From JACMRI01 sp043778625 (GTDB lineage Bacteria; Bacteroidota; Bacteroidia; UBA4408): DNA of 49,680 nucleotides. The stretch lies in assembly GCA_043778625.1 (NCBI GenBank), contig JAYWFU010000141.1, positions 1-49,680 of the forward strand, in the 5' to 3' direction. Below the pieces are notes generated by a model. It did no database searches, was not told the DNA's origin, and was given only the letters and a program-made list of their open reading frames with translations. Positions within the stretch are counted from its first letter, which is position 1, and every line of letters starts with the position of its first letter. Of this stretch, positions 44,601-49,680 are shown in pieces. Both the position numbers and the translations under genes were made by a program.

Positions 44601-45126
44601 CTTTAAGTGCATAGCCTTTTTCGGCTAGCAATTCCTTTAGTTTTTCAATAGGTAATATCTGTTGTGTTTTACCTTTGGTTTGAAGGAAATCACGATAGGT
44701 TAAAAACTTATTATACGGCTGTAAGTTGTGCGGTTTGTCGTTGTCCCAGTTATTAGCTTCGCCATTGCGTTGTATCAAAAACGGATAAATACTTTTTGAA
44801 TTTGTTTGTATGCAAACCCCCAAGCCCACAAATTGCTTGTCGGCTATTTCCACGTTAGCAAATGCGTAACCCACGCTACCAGCATCGCCACGCTTTAGTA
44901 CCATACCTTCAATAGTACGTTTTTCGTTGGTTAATACTTCGGTAGCACTTTCCCAATATTCTTTTTTGGCAATAAAAATTAACTGCATTAAATCGGCAAC
45001 AACCGATTTTCCTGAGCCCGAACCACCAGTAAAATCAGTACGTAAGGGGTGTATTAAATAATCGGAATTGTTGTGGTAAATAATTCCAACAGTAGAAACG
45101 CTAAAAATGCGGGGGTATTGTTTCAT
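41605..45126 (-). CDS. Orphan MukB/JetC-like SMC ATPase
   Basis: The 1173-residue protein has the split ATPase layout of SMC proteins. The N-terminal head carries Walker A GGSGSGKS (34-41). A long coiled coil (~240-400) is followed by a globular, hinge-like centre (~440-590) and a second coiled coil (~590-900, rich in Glu/Lys/Leu). The C-terminal head has a signature-like GSNGQNY (1046-1052) and Walker B FMAIDEVAGL (D1087, E1088), then a D-loop-like segment LTMTIDP. The signature and IDEVAGL pattern with a late switch TIDP is closer to MukB and Wadjet JetC than to classical SMC or SbcC. No kleisin (MukF/JetA), MukE/JetB or JetD-type TOPRIM nuclease gene is adjacent. Codon use is like the core genes. 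A weak -7-like element (CAAAATTA) lies at 45176-45183. Function open. Confidence 0.7.
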   Translation of the reverse strand: MKQYPRIFSVSTVGIIYHNNSDYLIHPLRTDFTGGSGSGKSVVADLMQLIFIAKKEYWESATEVLTNEKRTIEGMVLKRGDAGSVGYAFANVEIADKQFVGLGVCIQTNSKSIYPFLIQRNGEANNWDNDKPHNLQPYNKFLTYRDFLQTKGKTQQILPIEKLKELLAEKGYALKDYFKKSPEYHKILFNNQVLPLDFSEDDKKLKSYSQILQSFSRGKGVGAKSEELKNFLFANEDDLNKEYEKRKKEIEKAHADYLTNSKVYERVKYKREKLIALLEEKRKKEKSASYALLVDTAYHFQQKDKVQRELINNQKDLAYVTLQQIMIDSKLSEINNKEVDKDIENLKNDIKQLGKEIDKLSLQIDFAERNQESLEMSAVIAKRSYDEVAPVYLRIAEIEQLVNDYGTPQLLKEKYYKQKQLLGDKEKLQKFTAYLDEHNVRNDFETSHWFTNYKVAKDNSREALTELNQKIEKLNGLKPLFDNSFKDSFAQWAVKKAAKLNKEEESLLMHFKHLGISKPSGASNVTRFIPTPENIFDIVKKDIAEKTKEGFWINLNGVYEYVEYVEKQLFDNPKTIATELQKVGSTIESELNELSLQRVKLDTLQNALYEYGYNQNFQTLYASRDEVNSYIVDDRLESLVESEFENAIKLLSNPNVNLKDQYEQAELRWNESIKNKTVNEQNRTNWSADIIRYNKTTKEIEEIKIPEKERDLKDYTIESKNLEAQLEFWKTDYTGYLRVDEIESNQLKISNDIRNIEKESGSLRTFSSTLSKVRSEATEARGVLRNSVSMLTMRLPEIDDKYQSSLKTYELVVGEFDANKLNVPIDEDIVKKAQVDVVTSGEAYRKLYDNVLNDSKLDIDDERLKGNHMHDFKTLAEVLLPNVIHGEEKEIELQLADDIDQYLLSINQKMSELNDHKLLIINGIFTRIEEIYNEYKDKIFDLRDFFRVNKISGGHYVELNFDPSKNYPIHWINNLRKKISAKAMDMGLFKMMEGSDEGADTIILKAFMENSEVKNLKPDIKKLTNPKSYFDLSISLKTPRGEDAPGSNGQNYTMLALLCIARLSIIDTSRHDKEKVTKKGIRFMAIDEVAGLGENFDMLYDVARNYDYQILTMTIDPIGRFEEGKQHIYTLRKNNNPEFYNVNPTPLAQFSQFEITEKLSDYIQTLSDDYAKG

Positions 45127-45296
45127 CTAATTTAAAATGATGTATGGTGTGAATGTTGATTTTAGAGTAATTTTTCAAAATTAAGGTTATATATTAATTA
45201 CAGGCTATTTGTAGCGGGTTTACTTATTAACGTTTTTGGGGTTTTTCAACAATTGGGTAGTAGTGTAGTTAATTATGGCAATTGCCTTGATTATAG

Positions 45297-45326
45297 GGTG
45301 GCATGTACCGTAAAATGTTACATTTG
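45297..45326 (+). promoter_or_regulatory. Promoter of the lysine/saccharopine-dehydrogenase-like operon
   Basis: TTG at 45297-45299, 19 nt, TACATTTG at 45319-45326: an exact Bacteroidota match, 22 bases before the ATG. It is shared with gmd only if the three genes are one transcript. Confidence 0.8.
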
Positions 45327-45348
45327 CCGTTAAACAAACAGTATTATA

Positions 45349-46554
45349 ATGACTATAAAAATTGGCATATTACGCGAACAAAAATCCCCGCCCGATAAGC
45401 GTGTACCCTTTACGCCTGAGCATTGCAAAATTATTGCTACCGAGTTTAAAAAAGAGGTGCAAATAGTAGTGCAACCCAGTGCCATACGCTGCTATACTGA
45501 TGCCGAGTACGTAGCCGGTGGTGTTATCTTACAAGAAGATGTAAGCGATTGCGATGTACTTATGGGCGTAAAAGAAGTACCTAAAACTGAGTTAATTGCA
45601 GGCAAAAAATATTTCTTTTTTTCGCACACTATCAAAGCGCAAGCGCACAACAAAACCTTGATGCAAGAATTAATTGCACGCAAAATTCAAATGATTGATT
45701 ATGAAACTTTGGTGGACGAAAACCTATTTCGCATCATCGGTTTTGGGCACTATGCAGGCATTGTAGGGAGTTATAACGGTTTGCGTGGTTATGGTTTAAA
45801 ATACAAAATGTTTGATTTAAAACCTGCTAATCTTTGCTACGACCGTGTGGAGCTACACCGTGAGTTAGAAAAGGTAAAACTATCCAACATTAAAATAATA
45901 GTTACAGGCAATGGGCGTGTGGCCAATGGTGCTATTGAAATACTAGGCATATTGGGCATACGCCGTGTTACTCCTTACGAATTTACACACAATACGTACC
46001 GAGAGGCGGTATATACACAACTACATTCAGCTGATTACAACGAGGCAATAAATGGTGCAGAGTGGAACACGGCTAAGTTCTTTAAAGACCCTACCCACTA
46101 CCGTAGCACCTTTGCTAAATACACCAAACACTGCGATTTGCTGATGCACTGCTCGTTTTGGGACCCACGTGCGCCGCGCTTATTTACTAAAGACGAAATG
46201 AACGCCCCTGATTTTCGCATAAGCGTAATAGCTGATATTACTTGCGATATTGATGGCTCAATACCTAGCACGCAACGCTCCACTACTATTGCAGAACCTT
46301 TTTTTGGCTACAACCCCGCCACACAACAAGAGGACGAAGCCTTTGCGCCACATAGTATTACTGTAATGGCGGTGGATAACCTACCGTGTGAATTACCGCG
46401 TGATGCAAGCGAAAATTTTGGTAAAGAATTAATAGAACGTGTGCTACCTGCCATAATTAACGATTCTGAAAAATTACTGGAGCGTGCCTCAATAACGGCT
46501 AACGGAGCGTTAATGCCTCGCTTTGAATATTTACACGACTACGCTTTTAATTAA
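45349..46554 (+). CDS. Saccharopine dehydrogenase (LYS1-like) / alanine-dehydrogenase-fold oxidoreductase
   Basis: This 401-residue protein starts with the AlaDH/PNT N-terminal domain (IGILREQKSPPDKRVPFTPEH, ~5-25) and has YETLVDENLFRIIGFGHYAGIVG (active-site region), then a Rossmann segment IIVTGNGRVANGAIEILGILG (~183-203). Later segments SVIADITCDIDGSIP and PCELPRDAS match lysine-forming saccharopine dehydrogenase, which oxidises saccharopine to lysine and 2-oxoglutarate. The family also includes related NAD-dependent enzymes, so the exact substrate is not proven. It leads an operon: the next gene starts 6 bases after its stop. Confidence 0.82.
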   Translation: MTIKIGILREQKSPPDKRVPFTPEHCKIIATEFKKEVQIVVQPSAIRCYTDAEYVAGGVILQEDVSDCDVLMGVKEVPKTELIAGKKYFFFSHTIKAQAHNKTLMQELIARKIQMIDYETLVDENLFRIIGFGHYAGIVGSYNGLRGYGLKYKMFDLKPANLCYDRVELHRELEKVKLSNIKIIVTGNGRVANGAIEILGILGIRRVTPYEFTHNTYREAVYTQLHSADYNEAINGAEWNTAKFFKDPTHYRSTFAKYTKHCDLLMHCSFWDPRAPRLFTKDEMNAPDFRISVIADITCDIDGSIPSTQRSTTIAEPFFGYNPATQQEDEAFAPHSITVMAVDNLPCELPRDASENFGKELIERVLPAIINDSEKLLERASITANGALMPRFEYLHDYAFN

Positions 46555-46560
46555 ACACAA

Positions 46561-47355
46561 ATGCACCCTAAGTTAAAAGTAGTAATTATTGGTTGTGGCA
46601 ATGTTGGGCATCAATTAGCATTGGCTATTGATAGTGCCGAACACGCTAAGGTAGTGCAAGTAATAAGCCGCAATGCCCACAAAGCAAGGGAACTAGGCGA
46701 ACTTATTAACTGTGCCTATACCCCACATTTTGAACATGTTAATTTAGGAGCCGACGTATATTTATTTTGCATAACCGATAGTGCCATTACTGAAGTAGTG
46801 GCACAAGCCAAGTTTCTAACCCTTACCAACAGGCTTATAGCCCACACCTCAGGCAGTGTGGGTATGGAAGTACTACTGCCTTACTCCACCAATGTAGGGG
46901 TATTGTATCCCTTACAAACCATGAGTGCCACGCACAACGTGGATTTGAGCGCAAGCCCATTATTTATTGAAGGAAATAATGCACAAAGTATGCACACATT
47001 AAACTTGTTAGCCACTGCTATTACAACGCACGTAACTGCTGTAGATAGTGCCACACGAGCCAAGTACCACATAGCAGGCGTTATGGTTAATAATTTTGTA
47101 AACCACCTAATGCACAAGGCTACAGAGTTTTGTACCGATAATAATTTAGAGGCTGATTTACTACTGCCCTTACTTACTGAGACGGTAAGCAAACTACACA
47201 CACAAACTCCATACGATGCGCAAACAGGACCTGCTAGACGCAATAACACCGAAGTAATTGAAAAACATTTGCTTTTTTTGCAAAACAATACCACATTACA
47301 CCAAATTTATGCAACTTTATCCAATAGCATAATTAACACGTATAACACTAAATAA
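46561..47355 (+). CDS. Rossmann-fold / DUF2520 oxidoreductase-like protein
   Basis: The 264-residue protein has a dinucleotide-binding N-terminal domain (VVIIGCGNVGHQLALAI, ~6-22) resembling pyrroline-5-carboxylate or 6-phosphogluconate reductase families. It is followed by the DUF2520 helical domain (GVLYPLQTMS, FIEGNN, HIAGVMVNNFVNHLM, GPARRNN). The set of motifs is that of the Rossmann-like/DUF2520 family; its substrate is unknown. It is coupled to the dehydrogenase upstream (6 bases) and to gmd downstream (22 bases). Confidence 0.85.
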   Translation: MHPKLKVVIIGCGNVGHQLALAIDSAEHAKVVQVISRNAHKARELGELINCAYTPHFEHVNLGADVYLFCITDSAITEVVAQAKFLTLTNRLIAHTSGSVGMEVLLPYSTNVGVLYPLQTMSATHNVDLSASPLFIEGNNAQSMHTLNLLATAITTHVTAVDSATRAKYHIAGVMVNNFVNHLMHKATEFCTDNNLEADLLLPLLTETVSKLHTQTPYDAQTGPARRNNTEVIEKHLLFLQNNTTLHQIYATLSNSIINTYNTK

Positions 47356-47377
47356 TAAAAACATATTCAACTTAACA

Positions 47378-48427
47378 ATGGCAAAAACAGCACTAATTAC
47401 AGGTATTACAGGGCAAGACGGTTCGTACTTAGCTGAACTTTTATTAAGCAAAGGCTACATAGTACATGGGGTTAAACGTCGCAGTTCGTCGTTTAACACA
47501 CAGCGTATCGACCATTTGTACCAAGACAAACACTCGGGCAACGGGCAGTTTCACTTACATTATGGCGATTTAACTGATAGTACCAACCTCATACGCATTG
47601 TGCAAGAAACTCAACCTGACGAAATATATAACCTTGCGGCACAATCGCACGTTATGGTAAGTTTTGAAACCCCCGAATACACTGCTAACGCTGATGGTAT
47701 AGGCACACTACGATTATTGGAAGCCATACGTATTTTAAAACTCGAAAAGAAAACCAAATTTTACCAAGCCTCTACCTCTGAGTTATATGGCTTGGTGCAA
47801 GAAGTACCGCAGCGCGAAACCACTCCGTTTTACCCACGTAGCCCGTATGGCGTAGCCAAATTATATAGCTATTGGATTGTAAAAAACTATCGCGAAGCCT
47901 ACGGAATGTTTACCTGCAACGGAATATTATTTAACCACGAAAGCCCCGTACGTGGTGAAACCTTTGTAACCCGCAAAATTACTATGGCAGTGGCCAATAT
48001 TAAACTTGGTAAACAACAAAAACTACACATAGGTAACCTTGATGCTGAGCGCGATTGGGGCCACGCCAAAGATTATGTAGAGGGCATGTGGTTAATGATG
48101 CAGCAAGACGTACCTGATGATTTTGTATTGGCCACAGGTGTAAAAATTACCGTACGCAAGTTTATTGAAATGGCATTTGCCCACACGGGCGTAACCGTTA
48201 AGTGGCAAGGCGAGGGAGTAAACGAAAAAGGAATTGATGCCGCCACAGGTAACGAAATTGTGGCTATTGACCCTATTTACTTCCGCCCTGCCGAAGTAGA
48301 ACTATTAGTAGGCGATGCCACCAAAGCCCGCACCACACTAGGCTGGACACCAAAGCACACCGTAGAGCAACTATGCCAAGATATGGTAGCGCATGATTTA
48401 GAAGTGTGCGCCGCTGGGGGGCATTAA
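47378..48427 (+). CDS. gmd: GDP-mannose 4,6-dehydratase
   Basis: Gmd converts GDP-mannose to GDP-4-keto-6-deoxymannose, the precursor of GDP-fucose, -rhamnose or -perosamine for surface glycans. Motifs: GITGQDG (9-15) for NADP, AAQSHVMVSFE, catalytic S-T in ASTSELYG (132-133, E135) and Y157/K161 in YGVAK, then ILFNHESPVRGETFVTRKI and GNLDAERDWGHAKDYV, all standard. The C-terminus ends abruptly in CAAGGH. The second copy of the gene tail at 48988-49150 lacks two Gs at the same point and reads on to a longer end (AGAFIELGS). One copy has therefore slipped in the G run, and this gene's last few residues may be altered. Confidence 0.95.
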   Translation: MAKTALITGITGQDGSYLAELLLSKGYIVHGVKRRSSSFNTQRIDHLYQDKHSGNGQFHLHYGDLTDSTNLIRIVQETQPDEIYNLAAQSHVMVSFETPEYTANADGIGTLRLLEAIRILKLEKKTKFYQASTSELYGLVQEVPQRETTPFYPRSPYGVAKLYSYWIVKNYREAYGMFTCNGILFNHESPVRGETFVTRKITMAVANIKLGKQQKLHIGNLDAERDWGHAKDYVEGMWLMMQQDVPDDFVLATGVKITVRKFIEMAFAHTGVTVKWQGEGVNEKGIDAATGNEIVAIDPIYFRPAEVELLVGDATKARTTLGWTPKHTVEQLCQDMVAHDLEVCAAGGH

Positions 48428-48483
48428 AATTTGAATAGGGAATTTATAACATCTAGGTTTATTTATTAGTTGTGGGCAAAGCT

Positions 48484-48741
48484 ATGACGACATTGTTCAT
48501 TGAAAAATATCGTCTCTACAATGAGACAAAAGATCCTGAATTTAAGGGTTACATTGACTATTGAATTTGCAATGTCCTTAGTTGGAGTGGTGACGTTCTC
48601 CTCATTGGTAACAATGATGTTAATTCAAAACTTTACGACTATGATAGACAAAATCAAAAGTGTAGTAGTTGGGGTTGCTCTCGCGGGGAGAACGGTATCC
48701 AAACTCCATACTATAAGACGTTGAAACCAGTAGTTAAGTAA
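48484..48741 (+). pseudogene. Degraded ORF with one in-frame TGA after the gmd tail
   Basis: From ATG 48484 (ATGACGACA, also the start of the gene at 49187) the frame runs to TAA at 48739-48741, with one in-frame TGA at 48562-48564. It reads MTTLFIEKYRLYNETKDPEF and on to the TGA, then SWSGDVLLIGNNDVNSKLYD and LKPVVK. Only one stop in 85 codons of AT-rich DNA suggests a decayed coding region rather than chance. The family is not recognised. The start may have been borrowed through the repeated sequence, so the first three codons belong to the duplicated flank. Confidence 0.4.
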
Positions 48742-48754
48742 TCTGAATTCAGGG

Positions 48755-48790
48755 CAGAGAGCTGGGGGTTCGAATCCCCCACTCCCCACC
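48755..48790 (+). other. tRNA-like 3' end remnant (T arm and acceptor)
   Basis: GGGGGTTCGAATCCCCC is a perfect T stem-loop followed by ACTCCCCACC, which looks like a 3' acceptor strand, discriminator and CC. A possible 5' partner GGGGAGA at 48685-48691 pairs six of seven positions. The 96 bases between it and the acceptor strand do not form a D arm or anticodon arm that I can recognise, and the whole would be 103 bases. I read it as a tRNA (or tmRNA) 3' end left by integration or rearrangement. Confidence 0.5.
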
Positions 48791-48843
48791 TTTTTAATAA
48801 TTTTAAAAACGAAATAAAATGACACTAAAAGAAATAGTAGGAG

Positions 48844-48987
48844 ATGAAGACTAAAATAAAAACAGAAAAAGATTTTGACACCGTTAAAATTTTTAGAGAA
48901 ATAAAAAATAAAATTTCGCAAGAAATTAAAGGAATGACATTTGAACAGTTAAATGCGTACCTGGAGAGCCGAAAATTAGCAACTTAA
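48844..48987 (+). CDS. Small antitoxin-like protein (47 aa)
   Basis: The frame encodes 47 residues: FDTVKIFREIKNKISQEIKG followed by MTFEQLNAYL and a basic end ESRKLAT. The FDxVK..RxIxxKIxxExKGMTxEExxxYL pattern is that of short Bacteroidota/cyanobacterial proteins often found next to PIN or RelE-type toxins. Here no toxin follows; the gmd-tail duplicate begins within two bases of its stop. A tiny ORF (48819-48854, MTLKEIVGDED) overlaps its ATG by 11 bases and could be what is left of an upstream partner. It may be a stranded remnant. Confidence 0.45.
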   Translation: MKTKIKTEKDFDTVKIFREIKNKISQEIKGMTFEQLNAYLESRKLAT

Positions 48988-49193
48988 CTTTCGCCCTGCC
49001 GAAGTAGAACTATTAGTAGGTGATGCCACCAAAGCCCGCACCACACTAGGCTGGACACCTAAGCACACCGTAGAGCAACTGTGCCAAGATATGGTAGCAC
49101 ATGATTTGGAAGTGTGTGCCGCTGGGGCATTCATTGAATTAGGGAGTTGATACACCTATGCATATTTATTTGTTGGCGGTATTGCTATGACGA
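48986..49193 (+). pseudogene. Second copy of the gmd 3' end and its downstream flank
   Basis: From 48986 the sequence repeats gmd codons from TTY-CGC-CCT (gmd 48281) to the C-terminus, then about 65 bases of flank up to GCTATGACGACA. Over about 140 coding bases I find seven substitutions, all at synonymous third positions (TTC/TTT, GGC/GGT, CCA/CCT, CTA/CTG, GCG/GCA, TTA/TTG, TGC/TGT). A two-base difference in a G run then changes the last residues. There is no start and no N-terminal part, so it cannot encode a working enzyme. Confidence 0.85.
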
Positions 49194-49603
49194 CAAATAA
49201 TCCACAACCATCAGACAATAGAATGAATAAAGGTTTAACCAAAAAAATTGAACGTAAACTTCAAGCCACTAAGGACAAAAGGTTGGGTAAGTTTTTTATA
49301 TTCATTGGTCTTATGGCTTTCATATCATTCATTTATACTGGCAGACAATATAACCTGACAATAATAAAATTTGATTATGTTGTTGCTGCTCATATTGCTT
49401 CAGGACTTGTTTTCGGCATATTGACATTAAAATACAAAGAAAAGTTAGAGGGTAATGACTTCAATATTTTTAGACATTTCATTTGGACAATGTTGGTTTA
49501 CGGTTCAATATTTACTGGTATATTTTATTTAACTAACAGACAGTTTGACGACAATCAAGAGTACGAATCCCCCGCTAGTCCTAGTTGTGCTGTGAATGAA
49601 TAA
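49187..49603 (+). CDS. Small membrane protein, C-terminus formed by repeat C
   Basis: The 138-residue protein has three hydrophobic segments (~35-52 FIFIGLMAFISFIYTG, ~66-82 VAAHIASGLVFGILTL, ~99-116 FIWTMLVYGSIFTGIFYL) after a charged N-terminus (NRMNKGLTKKIERKLQATK). I do not recognise the family. Its last residues, EYESPASPSCAVNE, are encoded by the palindromic repeat that occurs as complement at 41133-41147, so the original C-terminus was probably replaced or extended by repeat insertion. The ATG is shared, through duplication, with the decayed ORF at 48484. Confidence 0.6.
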   Translation: MTTNNPQPSDNRMNKGLTKKIERKLQATKDKRLGKFFIFIGLMAFISFIYTGRQYNLTIIKFDYVVAAHIASGLVFGILTLKYKEKLEGNDFNIFRHFIWTMLVYGSIFTGIFYLTNRQFDDNQEYESPASPSCAVNE

Positions 49604-49680
49604 CCACTTTTTTATGTAGTTATTCAATGTTGTATAAGAGATGATAGTAGGTCTATCAGTATAGGTGTGCAAGCGCGTGT
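49604..49680. other. Window end, no gene seen
   Basis: The last 77 bases are unassigned. They contain GTGCAAGCGCGTGT at the very end, with no complete ORF or clear motif. Confidence 0.4.

Noticed and set aside
41605..45126. Calling the SMC-like gene a Wadjet system
   Set aside because: JetA, JetB and JetD homologues are not adjacent, so the name would overstate the evidence.
48500..48724. 74-codon plus-strand frame in the same place
   Set aside because: The frame starting at 48484 reads more like protein despite its TGA; the alternative has no motif or good start context.
48685..48787. A complete tRNA spanning 103 bases
   Set aside because: Acceptor strands pair (6 of 7), but no D arm, anticodon arm or conserved bases fit in between, and the length is too great. 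Only the 3' end is recorded.
48625..48921. Minus-strand ORF with GSGGFEPP near its middle
   Set aside because: That motif is the usual artefact of translating a T arm in reverse; no other coding sign.
1..49680. CRISPR arrays, rRNA operons, transposase genes
   Set aside because: No regularly spaced repeats, rRNA-like sequence or recognisable transposase/integrase was seen in any frame.

Overview
The window is chromosomal DNA of a member of the Bacteroidota. The evidence is AT-rich sequence, A-rich leaders with no Shine-Dalgarno motif, several upstream boxes of the Bacteroidota type (TTG, about 20 nt, then TAnnTTTG), a short primary sigma factor without region 1.1, a secreted subtilase with a C-terminal T9SS sorting domain, and a TonB receptor with an N-terminal carboxypeptidase-regulatory-like domain. 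Gene content (IcmF, LuxC-type reductase with a divergent ferredoxin, a GlcN6P-sensor/kinase fusion) fits an environmental Chitinophagia/Sphingobacteriia-like lineage. The genus cannot be read from the sequence.

Layout. 1-5 kb: accessory, partly secreted genes (erythromycin-esterase-like protein, lipoprotein, barrel-like protein) around a 3-hydroxyacyl-CoA dehydrogenase. 5-18 kb: T9SS subtilase, gyrA, clpC, a WG-repeat protein and the fused mutase icmF. 18-24.5 kb: a coiled-coil membrane protein, an AIM24-family protein, a desaturase/deacetylase pair and a CBS/Omp85-like pair. 24.5-31.3 kb: pterin dehydratase, GT2/LuxC operon divergent from ferredoxin, primary sigma factor, tRNA-Leu(UAG), kinase-RapZ fusion and hemW. 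31.3-35 kb: a TonB receptor behind a TPP riboswitch, and two small genes. 35-40.8 kb: cyclophilin, RNase G, a 30-residue basic protein, a TPR protein and an HU-like protein, then an HAD phosphatase and an M28 peptidase. 40.8-45.1 kb: a cluster of palindromic repeats, a small orphan protein and a 1173-residue MukB/JetC-like SMC ATPase without recognisable kleisin or nuclease partners. 45.3-49.6 kb: a saccharopine-dehydrogenase-like gene, a DUF2520 protein, gmd, and a scarred region carrying a second, synonymously diverged copy of the gmd 3' end.

Most of the window is core metabolism and information processing. The parts most worth a second look are: the orphan SMC-like ATPase module; two places (after the coiled-coil gene near 19.3 kb, and after gmd near 48.4-49.2 kb) where the end of a gene and its downstream flank are duplicated with synonymous changes around inserted sequence; a family of palindromic intergenic repeats shared by distant sites; the kinase-RapZ fusion; and the small basic protein beside rng. 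Many gene pairs are closed by strong, often bidirectional, hairpin terminators, two of which share identical 18-bp arms.
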